Positions 49,936-57,996 of a stretch of 64,000 nucleotides of DNA are shown piece by piece (the first letter of the stretch is position 1; the number at the start of each line of letters is the position of its first letter). Where the stretch lies: positions 1,612,001 through 1,676,000 of the forward strand of contig NZ_JBAJNO010000009.1 of assembly GCF_036880985.1 (NCBI RefSeq). Direction: 5' to 3'. The notes beneath the pieces are model-generated. The model saw only the letters and a program-made list of their open reading frames with translations. It made no database searches and was not told the origin of the DNA. This stretch comes from Limibacter armeniacum. Lineage in GTDB: Bacteria > Bacteroidota > Bacteroidia > Cytophagales > Flammeovirgaceae. The translations under genes and the position numbers were made by a program.

Positions 49936-52143
49936 ATGCGCTGGATTATACTTTCCACTGTCGTGCTGCTATGCAGTTTGACACAGGTGAACTATGCCCA
50001 AAGAGTAGCGATAAAGGTAATCGACAAGGTGACCCAAGAGCCTTTGCCATCAGCGCATATCTGTTTGGAAGATACGCTGACCCATAACCAAAGTTACTAT
50101 AGTACTTCAACTCAAGGCAAGACCGAAATCACTTGGCATAACAATATGCACTGTGCCATATCATTTGTCGGATATAAAACTCTATGGCTAAAAACTAAAC
50201 CCAATCAAACCATCACGGTGGCTTTAGAACCGAACCTGTTTATGCTCGATCAGGTAGTATTGACAGGCTCCTATACACCAAGGACCAAGGACCAATCCAT
50301 TTATCAAGTAAACGTGATTGACAATAAGAGACTGGAACTGATGGGAGCCAACACCTTGGGTGACGCATTACAGTTTACAAGCAACATTCAAATGCAACAG
50401 GACCCTGCCCTAGGCAAGTCTATCCTAATGCAAGGACTAAGCTCCCAATATGTCAAGATTCTGGTAGATGGCATTCCTCTTGTCGGAAGGCAGGACGGGA
50501 ACATTGACCTCAACCAGATCAATATTGCCAACATTGAGCGTATAGAGGTAGTAGAAGGTCCGTTATCCGTAATTTACGGAACGGATGCACTAGCAGGAAC
50601 CATCAATATCATTACCAAAGAGAACAAACACTCGAAGCTAAAGGGCAATATCAGCTCCTACTACGAGTCTATTGGAGAATGGAATAACAACTTGCACCTT
50701 TCTACCAAACTTAACAAACATGAGATTGGCATTGGCGCCAACCATAAGAACTTTGCAGGCATTACTAGAGAAGGAAATGACCGAAGCCAAAGTTGGAAAC
50801 AAAAAAATCAGTTGGGGTTTCAGCCCTACTACAAATACAATAGCCACAACTTTTGGGTAAAAACAGGCGTCAACCTGTGGCATGAGGAACTCGAAGCCTT
50901 GGGCGAGCCTGTTAACCTGAATACATTTGACACCCTATTTACGACCCAAAGAATGATTGCCTACGTAAGCAGTAGCCATGCAATCAGAAAACAATCTGTG
51001 CTGACTTCACAGTTGTCCTACAGTCTTTATAACAGGAAGTCTAACCTGTATAACTGGAACAGACTCAATGATACATCAAAACTGATTGAAGACAACACAA
51101 AGCATGATACCACAACCCTTTACCGATATGAGGGCAGAGTGAATTTCTCTCATGACACGGAAAAACTACTGTGGCAGTCAGGAATAGAGGCAAGCAATGA
51201 AAATGGCAAGGGCAAACGCTTCACTGATACAGAAAATATGTATGAAGCAGCTCTTTGGAGTACAATAGAATGGCGTATCAACGACAAGTGGAGTATTCAG
51301 CCTGGGGTTCGCCTTATTCATCACTCCACATATTCAGCGCCAATAATCCCAACCATACATGGCAAATGGAAACTGGATGACAGGTGGACAGCCCGTCTCT
51401 CTTACGGACGAGGTTTCAGAGCCCCTACACTGAAGGAACGCTTTATGGAGTTTGTGGACAGTAACCACAATATCTATGGGTACAAGGACCTAAAAGCGGA
51501 GACATCCCATAGTCTGTCGGGACAACTGCTAAGAAGGCTGAACCTTTCAGCTGGCACAGGTCTGGAACTGGAAGCTAAAGCCTATTTCAATGATCTCAAT
51601 AACGTCATTGAACTGGTAAGTATAGGCGATGACAACACCTTATACACTTACCGTAACCTTTTGAAAAAACAAACTGCTGGAGGAAATATCTCTTTCAACT
51701 TTCAGTCAAACCAAAGGTGGCGATGGACAGCTTCCTTCAACCTGACAGGAAGAAACTATAATGATGTAATAGACCAATTCTATTTCGGTCAGGACCTGAC
51801 AAGTCAGCTATCATATACGTTCAAACGCTATGATATGACACTTCAGGCTGATTACAGAATATTCGGTAAGCAAAACACTCCCCGAGTATACAATACAGAA
51901 GAAAGTGAATCGATTGAAGTTGGTGAACGAGAAGGTTATCAGATACTGAATTTCAGTATCAACAAGCATTTCCTAAATAAGAAAGTCATGTTGAGAACAG
52001 GGGTCAAAAACCTGTTGGACATTACGGATATACAGAATACTGGCAGCTCCAATACAGCCCACTCCAGTGGCAGCAGCTCACAACCTGTCAGCTGGGGAAG
52101 AAGCTTTTTTGTCAGCCTTAAATTTAATTTTCAACAACTATAA
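49936..52143 (+). CDS. TonB-dependent outer-membrane receptor (heme/iron type)
   Basis: 735 residues. Signal peptide (ILSTVVLLCSLTQVNYAQ), then a carboxypeptidase-regulatory-like domain (VIDKVTQEPLPSAHICLED), a plug domain (YQVNVIDNKRLELMGANTLG, VKILVDGIPLVGRQDGNIDL, IERIEVVEGPLSVIYGTDAL), and a beta-barrel ending in FFVSLKFNFQQL with terminal aromatic pattern. It imports a substrate using TonB energy. Position before the HmuY-like gene points to heme. Confidence 0.93.
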   Translation: MRWIILSTVVLLCSLTQVNYAQRVAIKVIDKVTQEPLPSAHICLEDTLTHNQSYYSTSTQGKTEITWHNNMHCAISFVGYKTLWLKTKPNQTITVALEPNLFMLDQVVLTGSYTPRTKDQSIYQVNVIDNKRLELMGANTLGDALQFTSNIQMQQDPALGKSILMQGLSSQYVKILVDGIPLVGRQDGNIDLNQINIANIERIEVVEGPLSVIYGTDALAGTINIITKENKHSKLKGNISSYYESIGEWNNNLHLSTKLNKHEIGIGANHKNFAGITREGNDRSQSWKQKNQLGFQPYYKYNSHNFWVKTGVNLWHEELEALGEPVNLNTFDTLFTTQRMIAYVSSSHAIRKQSVLTSQLSYSLYNRKSNLYNWNRLNDTSKLIEDNTKHDTTTLYRYEGRVNFSHDTEKLLWQSGIEASNENGKGKRFTDTENMYEAALWSTIEWRINDKWSIQPGVRLIHHSTYSAPIIPTIHGKWKLDDRWTARLSYGRGFRAPTLKERFMEFVDSNHNIYGYKDLKAETSHSLSGQLLRRLNLSAGTGLELEAKAYFNDLNNVIELVSIGDDNTLYTYRNLLKKQTAGGNISFNFQSNQRWRWTASFNLTGRNYNDVIDQFYFGQDLTSQLSYTFKRYDMTLQADYRIFGKQNTPRVYNTEESESIEVGEREGYQILNFSINKHFLNKKVMLRTGVKNLLDITDIQNTGSSNTAHSSGSSSQPVSWGRSFFVSLKFNFQQL

Positions 52144-52158
52144 TACGCTATTTCAAAA

Positions 52159-52776
52159 ATGAAAAAATTCTATTTCATCGCATTGGCTTTTCTTGGTTTC
52201 GCTTGTTCAGAAGAGGATACCGCCCCTGAGCTTTCTTATGATAGAAACATTATGCAGGTAGAACTGGATACAGGCTACAGCACACAGGTATTTATAGACT
52301 TTGACCTTGATCAAAACAATACCGTTTCTGTATCAAAAACAGAAAGTAACTATACCACTTTCGACTTTTCAGAAGAGACAACAGTTGAAGCCAATATCCT
52401 TGACAGCTGGGATGTAGTATTTACTCAGTACCATATTCTTATCCCAATGGGTGAAGGTGAATATTACCCTTACGATGTGACGGGTGCACTGGTTAATACT
52501 TTAGGAGGTGCTAAAGCTGTTGCCATTAACGATACAAACTTCGAGACGCTGACGCTAGAAGAAGCCATGACACTAGAGCTTACTGATGATATGCAATCTA
52601 TTGGTTATAACTGGAAACAACTGGATTTTGCTACTTATAAATACGCAATGGTAGAAAACATGTACTATGTGATCAAAACAGAAAAGGGTGAGTTTCTAAA
52701 ACTACGTTTCATTGATTTCTACAATGAAAATGGTGACAAAGGATACCCAGCCTTTGAATATCAAAGACTACAATAA
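52159..52776 (+). CDS. HmuY-like lipoprotein
   Basis: 205 residues. Lipobox in MKKFYFIALAFLGFACSEED (Cys16). The domain matches HmuY: TGYSTQVFIDFDLDQN, NILDSWDVVFTQYHI and YVIKTEKGEFLKLRFIDFYN, the last two being the family's signature blocks. HmuY of P. gingivalis captures heme outside the cell and hands it to the HmuR receptor. The gene follows the receptor by 15 bp. Confidence 0.85.
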   Translation: MKKFYFIALAFLGFACSEEDTAPELSYDRNIMQVELDTGYSTQVFIDFDLDQNNTVSVSKTESNYTTFDFSEETTVEANILDSWDVVFTQYHILIPMGEGEYYPYDVTGALVNTLGGAKAVAINDTNFETLTLEEAMTLELTDDMQSIGYNWKQLDFATYKYAMVENMYYVIKTEKGEFLKLRFIDFYNENGDKGYPAFEYQRLQ

Positions 52777-52920
52777 GTCTGTCGTTTTTAGATAGAGAAT
52801 GTATAAACCGTGATCGATAAAAAGCTAAGACCTAGACCCATTATTATGATAAGTGTGACTTGATTTTTCCACATAACTAATCTGTGGTCTATCAATTCAA
52901 TAGCCCAAAACCCCTTAAAG

Positions 52921-52947
52921 CGACATAGATTTTCTATGTCGTTTTTT
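52921..52947 (+). terminator. Terminator of the heme-uptake locus
   Basis: CGACATAGA-TTT-TCTATGTCG followed by seven T. Confidence 0.85.
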
Positions 52948-53000
52948 TATTTAAAAATGATTTACCTTTATACATTACCAACTTTTTAAATCTTGAACCG

Positions 53001-53543
53001 ATGAATGAAACATCAATCCTTTCCGTCCGTGAGCTACAAGCAGAAGATATAGAACTGGTAGCTAATTATTGGGTAAACTCAGACCCTGACTTTCTTGCAG
53101 GCATGGGGGTTGACCTTAACAAGATGTTTACCAAAGAAGAATTCACTCAAATGCTGAAGGGGCAACTTGCTCTCCCTATTGAGAAAAGAAAATCCTATGC
53201 CTTAATTTGGACTGTGGATGGTATACCTGTAGGGCATTGTAACGTCAGCAACATTGATTTTGGGAAAAAAGCCTTTATGCACCTTCACCTTTGGAAGTCT
53301 GATAAAAGGCAACGAGGCTTTGGTACAGAGCTGGTCAAAAAATCGCTTCCCTTTTATTTTGAAAAGCTCCAACTGAAAACGCTTTACTGCGAACCGTATG
53401 CCCTGAATCCAGCACCCAACAAAACACTGGAAAAGGTAGGATTCGAGTTTGTCAAGAAACGTACAACAACTCCCGGTTCCCATACCTTTGAACAAGAAGT
53501 AAACCGTTGGAAAATGGAGGTAGATACTTACCTAAAAATATAA
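53001..53543 (+). CDS. GNAT family N-acetyltransferase
   Basis: 180 residues. LWKSDKRQRGFGTELVKKSL is the acetyl-CoA loop (R/QxxGxG/A), preceded by IPVGHCNVSNIDFGKKAFMH and followed by TLEKVGFEFVKKRTT, all in GNAT order. It acetylates an amine of unknown identity. Single gene with its own terminator. Confidence 0.88.
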   Translation: MNETSILSVRELQAEDIELVANYWVNSDPDFLAGMGVDLNKMFTKEEFTQMLKGQLALPIEKRKSYALIWTVDGIPVGHCNVSNIDFGKKAFMHLHLWKSDKRQRGFGTELVKKSLPFYFEKLQLKTLYCEPYALNPAPNKTLEKVGFEFVKKRTTTPGSHTFEQEVNRWKMEVDTYLKI

Positions 53544-53544
53544 A

Positions 53545-53586
53545 CAAAGCCCCTATGCAAAATATCAGGTTGCACAGGGGCTTTGT
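53545..53586. terminator. Bidirectional terminator
   Basis: AAAGCCCCTATGCAA / TTGCACAGGGGCTTT between the convergent GNAT and porin genes. Confidence 0.85.
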
Positions 53587-53605
53587 TCTTGAAGATTTTA
53601 TACGC

Positions 53606-54193
53606 TTATCTTCCCATAAAATATCCCACACTAACCGAGACTACATTATTTCTGTATTCATTATCTGAAGCATTGCCCTGCATAATATCTTTCATTCCTA
53701 AAGTATAGCGCCCTTCCAGGTAAAAGCCTTCCCTACCCTCAATGGCAGCGCCAAAGTTGACACCATAATCTATTTCATTTGTATTATCCTCAAAGTCCGT
53801 ATTCAGTCCCAAACTTCCACTTTCAGCTTCCAATTTGGAATCCAACAAAAAACCAACCTGAGGTCCCATCTGTAGGTTAAAACCATCAGTCAGGTAAAAC
53901 TTCAGCATTACGGGCACATTCAAATAATTTAATCTTGATTTCACCGTCACATTGTTTTCTTCTCTCTTGGCTCCCTGCTGGGAATAAATTACTTCGGGCT
54001 GGATTCCTACCCCTTCTGACATTCTAAAAGATAACATACCACCAGCATTCAAGCCGACTAACCGTTCAGCCTCCAGATTTTTAATATTGGCAAAGTTAGC
54101 ACCACCCTTGATACCAAAACGGGCTGTCTGGGCATTGGCAGTAGCGGCAATTCCTAACACAGTAGCGATTACAAAAAACAGTTTCTTAGTCAT
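53606..54193 (-). CDS. Small outer-membrane beta-barrel protein (porin family)
   Basis: 195 residues with a signal peptide (MTKKLFFVIATVLGIAATANA). FGIKGGANFANIKN is the first strand of the PorT/OMP_b-brl_2 family; GIQPEVIYSQQGAK, LNYLNVPVMLKFYL and NLQMGPQVGFLLDSK are its other conserved strands. Eight-stranded barrels of this kind are common in Bacteroidota; substrate unknown. Confidence 0.88.
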   Translation of the reverse strand: MTKKLFFVIATVLGIAATANAQTARFGIKGGANFANIKNLEAERLVGLNAGGMLSFRMSEGVGIQPEVIYSQQGAKREENNVTVKSRLNYLNVPVMLKFYLTDGFNLQMGPQVGFLLDSKLEAESGSLGLNTDFEDNTNEIDYGVNFGAAIEGREGFYLEGRYTLGMKDIMQGNASDNEYRNNVVSVSVGYFMGR

Positions 54194-54363
54194 AATACAG
54201 TTAAAGGTTTTTGGTTTATAAAGTGATAGTTTGGCAGCCTTCTAGTGGCAGTTGGCTACCAAAGTGAGAAAACCATTCCTCCAATCTGTTTTTTAACCTT
54301 TGAAAAGAATTTTAGCAGTAATTAGGTCAAGAGCTGTTAAGGAATTGAAAAAATATTTAAGCA

Positions 54364-54400
54364 AAAAAGCGTTCTTGACTTTTGCCAAGAACGCTTCCTT
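54364..54400. terminator. Terminator after the 54419-55891 gene
   Basis: AAGCGTTCTTG / CAAGAACGCTT stem with flanking A and T runs. Confidence 0.8.
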
Positions 54401-54418
54401 TATTATTCGTGTATCTTT

Positions 54419-55891
54419 TTAGTTTACCTGTGGTGAGTCTGTAAATTTCCTAAAATCATAGGTACCATTCATATAATAGCCCAGTAAATAATAATCATTC
54501 CACCTGAAGATTGTCTGTGCTTTTGATACCTGATCACCATACTTATCTGTAAACTCCTTAGCCTTATCAAAAGCATTCATCTGTATATTTCCATTTATAT
54601 GTTCGAAGCTTTCCTTCTCAAATATGCTTTTAAAATAAGTTGCTTTTGTCATTGTATAATTAACTGAAAAAGAAAATGATGCCGAATAAAAGAAATTTCC
54701 TGCAGGAATACCTGGTCCAAATCCTCCCATCATAGGAGCATTTCCTTTCATTTCTTTATAGCTTCCAATAGTTACCTCTAAATAGTTATCCATCGGGTAA
54801 ACCGAAACACCTGGTTTAGAATCAACCATCTTTCGCAAGATTTTTCGGGTTTTGGTTAGTTCTCTCTTACTGCCTTGTGAAAAAATTGTACTACCTCCTT
54901 CTTGTACCAATGGAGAATTTTTAAAGGAAATTTCATCGTCTTTCTTTACTCTATGTTCTTTTAATCTGACACCCTTTACCAAGTCTGTTACTGATAAGCA
55001 CATCTCATCACTTGAAACTACTACTTGATATAGCTTTCCCTGCTGATAGAATGAATTTGATTCAAGTGCCAATGGGTTCATTGCTGTAATACCTCGATGA
55101 AAAACCTGTGTCCCTCTTGGTACATACTCGTTAAGATCAAAGCTAAGTATAATTGTCTTGGCTTCCTCATGATCTAATGTTATCCATACCTTACTATCTT
55201 CTACATAAAGTTTATGTTCAGCACCGACCACCTCTATAGAATTAGGCATATGATTATCCACTTTCTTGATTTTAGGAGATAAGGTTAACCTTAACAAAGA
55301 CTTGTTAGACTCCAATAACCTAGATAAATCCTTCTCCTGTCCCATTGTCTTTAGTTGATCCTCAAAGTCGACAACATCAAACGACTGAAAACCCTTCTTT
55401 GTCAAATTGTAAACCTTCACCCTTGAAGATTTATGTTCAATATTCAGCAAGAACATCTCATTGTTATAGGTGAATGCCTCCAAAAATGTTTCCTTGGGCA
55501 TTTGATAGGGCATCTCTGAGATTTTAGAAGTATTCGCTTCTGCATTTATAGTTACGATACACAATGATGTCTTTCGATCCTCAAGAAAAAATAAAGTGTA
55601 ATCGTTCCCTTCAATACATCCACCTAAAAGCGTTGTATACTTTTTCAGGGGCCTGTCTATGATAAATTCATTTACCGTATTCACCTCCTCATCTAACACA
55701 GATAAATAGATACTTTGATTATCCATCAAAAATACCAACAGCTCTCCCTTCTCTTTATTCTCAAGCGCATACGCCTCCCTCTTATCGTTTACACCACTAC
55801 TTAACTTTATAGGTTTTTGCCAAAGCAACTCCTGGGCAAATAAATTAGTACTCAAAAATGTCAGTAGAATAAAAAATAATGTTCTTATCAT
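54419..55891 (-). CDS. Secreted hypothetical protein
   Basis: About 490 residues from ATG 55891 (MIRTLFFILLTFLSTNLFAQ), which gives a clean signal peptide; an upstream frame to 55969 is not needed. The mature protein has many short beta strands with aspartates and turns (DYTLFFLEDRKTSLCIVTIN, GKLYQVVVSSDEMCLSVTDL) and may form a propeller, but no family is recognised. Monocistronic, divergent from the WD-like gene at 56051. Confidence 0.72.
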   Translation of the reverse strand: MIRTLFFILLTFLSTNLFAQELLWQKPIKLSSGVNDKREAYALENKEKGELLVFLMDNQSIYLSVLDEEVNTVNEFIIDRPLKKYTTLLGGCIEGNDYTLFFLEDRKTSLCIVTINAEANTSKISEMPYQMPKETFLEAFTYNNEMFLLNIEHKSSRVKVYNLTKKGFQSFDVVDFEDQLKTMGQEKDLSRLLESNKSLLRLTLSPKIKKVDNHMPNSIEVVGAEHKLYVEDSKVWITLDHEEAKTIILSFDLNEYVPRGTQVFHRGITAMNPLALESNSFYQQGKLYQVVVSSDEMCLSVTDLVKGVRLKEHRVKKDDEISFKNSPLVQEGGSTIFSQGSKRELTKTRKILRKMVDSKPGVSVYPMDNYLEVTIGSYKEMKGNAPMMGGFGPGIPAGNFFYSASFSFSVNYTMTKATYFKSIFEKESFEHINGNIQMNAFDKAKEFTDKYGDQVSKAQTIFRWNDYYLLGYYMNGTYDFRKFTDSPQVN

Positions 55892-56050
55892 AGTCATCAG
55901 CAAAGCCTTTAATTTTACGCAAGTGATTTTATAAGCGGACAAGATAAAAGTTTGAAAGCTAATATTCATCCCTGATATTAGCAGATAGACTTAACTTCTT
56001 AAAAATTTCACATATATAGCATAATAAGCTATCCCCAAAAACATAAAGAA

Positions 56051-56623
56051 ATGCCTAAATTTTTAATTATCATCTTACTGAGCTATTTCGGTTGTACAAA
56101 TGACTTATTTAGTCAAGTAACTCCTTCAGTTTATAAAACTGTCTTAAAGAATGAAACACCAAATTGTGCCGAGTTTTCAAATAACGGAAAGTATATTGCT
56201 GCGGGAGTGTATGGTGCTGTTAGAGTTTGGAATACCGACTCAAGTTCGTTTAAAGACTATAAGACAAAACTGAAAAATGAAACTCCTTCATTCGTATGCT
56301 TCTCTCCTGATAGCAAACACGTTACTACTGGAGTTTATGGTGCTGTAAGAATCTGGGAAATAAACACAGAGAAGTTTACAGATTATAAAGTGAAGTTAAA
56401 AAATGAGACTCCTAACTTTGTTTGCTTTTCTCCCAATGGAAAATATATAGCAACAGGTATATATGGTGCTGTTAGAGTATGGAACCTTCAAACTGGAAAG
56501 GCTGTAGATTATCCAGCAAGGCTAAAGAATGAAACGCCTAATTTTGTGAAATTCTCCTCAGATAGCCGTTTTATTGTTACTGGATTATATGGTGAAATAC
56601 GCACTTGGGAAGTAGTTCACTAA
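56051..56623 (+). CDS. Secreted WD40-like repeat protein
   Basis: 190 residues with a signal peptide (IIILLSYFGCTNDLFSQ). Four near-identical repeats of about 43 residues follow, each with LKNETPxFxxFS, a turn, (A/T)xGxYGAVRxW and a spacer; they are WD40-like blades. Four blades are few for a closed propeller, so either two molecules pair or the gene is a shrunken or growing repeat gene. Function unknown. Confidence 0.75.
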   Translation: MPKFLIIILLSYFGCTNDLFSQVTPSVYKTVLKNETPNCAEFSNNGKYIAAGVYGAVRVWNTDSSSFKDYKTKLKNETPSFVCFSPDSKHVTTGVYGAVRIWEINTEKFTDYKVKLKNETPNFVCFSPNGKYIATGIYGAVRVWNLQTGKAVDYPARLKNETPNFVKFSSDSRFIVTGLYGEIRTWEVVH

Positions 56624-56751
56624 ATCCTAACAAGGAAATACAATAAAACTCCCAACTTTAGGCAAGTACTTCAACAAAAAAGGAATTAAATAAAGCCCTA
56701 CACTATTTAAAATCAAACAACGACTAGCTTACAAAAACTATCTATTTTTAA

Positions 56752-57282
56752 ATGATTACTCAAATACCTTATAAGCCTGAAATAATTAAAGAGAAACAAG
56801 ATGATGCCTTACGGTTTTTATGTATTGGGATATTGGTCACACTTATGGGGATATTTACAGATGCCATTCTTTTCACTTCCATAGGAGGTATTACAAGCTT
56901 TGTGTCTGGTTTATCATTCTTATCTCACTTAAAAAGGGAAAAGTCCGCTTCACTTGAGCTTAATAAAAAGGGCTTGGTTGATCATATAGAATGGGTAAAT
57001 TATGGACTTATTGAATGGTGTGACATCACAGGTATTAGAGTCGACAATCGATTTGAGAATATGATATTGATTGATGTCAAAAACGAGGAGAAATACCTGA
57101 AACAGCTAAAGGTTAGCAAGCGATATGGAGGAACATATAAAATGCAATTGAAGCATAACGACTTTGGCTATGGCACTGCTGTCTTTATTAAAGTTCAAAA
57201 CCTAGATGAAGCCCCTGATATTATTCTAGCGACAATCACAAGCCATTGGAAGCAGTTCAGAATAGAAACTGATAATAACTAA
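56752..57282 (+). CDS. Hypothetical membrane protein with PH-like domain
   Basis: 176 residues. Two adjacent membrane segments (FLCIGILVTLMGIFTDAILF, then SIGGITSFVSGLSFLSHL) are followed by a cytoplasmic beta-rich domain (ASLELNKKGLVDHIEWVNYG, LIEWCDITGIRVDNRFENMI) like bacterial PH or STM3941-type proteins. Function unknown. Terminator downstream. Confidence 0.7.
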   Translation: MITQIPYKPEIIKEKQDDALRFLCIGILVTLMGIFTDAILFTSIGGITSFVSGLSFLSHLKREKSASLELNKKGLVDHIEWVNYGLIEWCDITGIRVDNRFENMILIDVKNEEKYLKQLKVSKRYGGTYKMQLKHNDFGYGTAVFIKVQNLDEAPDIILATITSHWKQFRIETDNN

Positions 57283-57300
57283 ACAATAGTTATAAAATTG

Positions 57301-57348
57301 AAAAATCCCCTATAAGTAGAAAGCTCACTTATAGGGGATTTTCTTTTT
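57301..57348. terminator. Bidirectional terminator
   Basis: AAAATCCCCTATAAGT / ACTTATAGGGGATTTT with T run, between convergent genes. Confidence 0.9.
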
Positions 57349-57359
57349 ATTTTCCAAAA

Positions 57360-57926
57360 CTAAGCATTCTTCACTTCCTCAATGCTTACCACTTCTGCGA
57401 ATTCTTTATGCAGACTAGCCAGTGCGGTATCATGAATCAGCTGTGCCGTATATTTTTCGCCATTGACACCAACCTTATCAAAAGTGGCTGTTGCATCTTC
57501 CACCAAAAACACCTCATAACCAAAGTTCCCTGCCATACGGGTCGTCGTTGATACACAATGGTCAGTCGTCAGTCCGGCAATAACCAGCTGGGTGATCCCT
57601 AAGCTTTCAAGCCTTTCCTGCAAGTCAGTTCCTATAAAGGCACTGTTTACATTCTTTTTGATTACAGACTCTTCGCCCTGAGGTTTAACCTCCTCCCTGA
57701 AAGCATTACCCAGATGTGATGGGTGCAAACGGGACCCAGGTGTTGTAGAGCAATGCTGAATATGAAATACAGGCAAATCCTTCTCTCGCCATATCTGCAG
57801 CAGTTCACCTGCTTTTTTCTCAGCATCAGGGTTATTACGCCCGCCACCCCAATAGGCAACATCATCAAAGCCCTGCTGGATATCGATTAGCAACAGAGCA
57901 GGTTTGGATTGAAAGTTCAGTGTCAT
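57360..57926 (-). CDS. Isochorismatase-like cysteine hydrolase
   Basis: 188 residues. The catalytic triad is readable: Asp in [11 protein letters not shown], Lys in [10 protein letters not shown] and Cys in [15 protein letters not shown]; the latter block is the family signature. Members hydrolyse amides or vinyl ethers (nicotinamidase, isochorismatase and others). 70 bp downstream of hrpB on the same strand. Substrate unknown. Confidence 0.9.
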   Translation of the reverse strand: MTLNFQSKPALLLIDIQQGFDDVAYWGGGRNNPDAEKKAGELLQIWREKDLPVFHIQHCSTTPGSRLHPSHLGNAFREEVKPQGEESVIKKNVNSAFIGTDLQERLESLGITQLVIAGLTTDHCVSTTTRMAGNFGYEVFLVEDATATFDKVGVNGEKYTAQLIHDTALASLHKEFAEVVSIEEVKNA

Positions 57927-57996
57927 TTTAGTTTTTAAATTACAGCTATTACAAAAGTTATTCCTGAGATTTTAACCATCAATGTTATAAAAAGTT

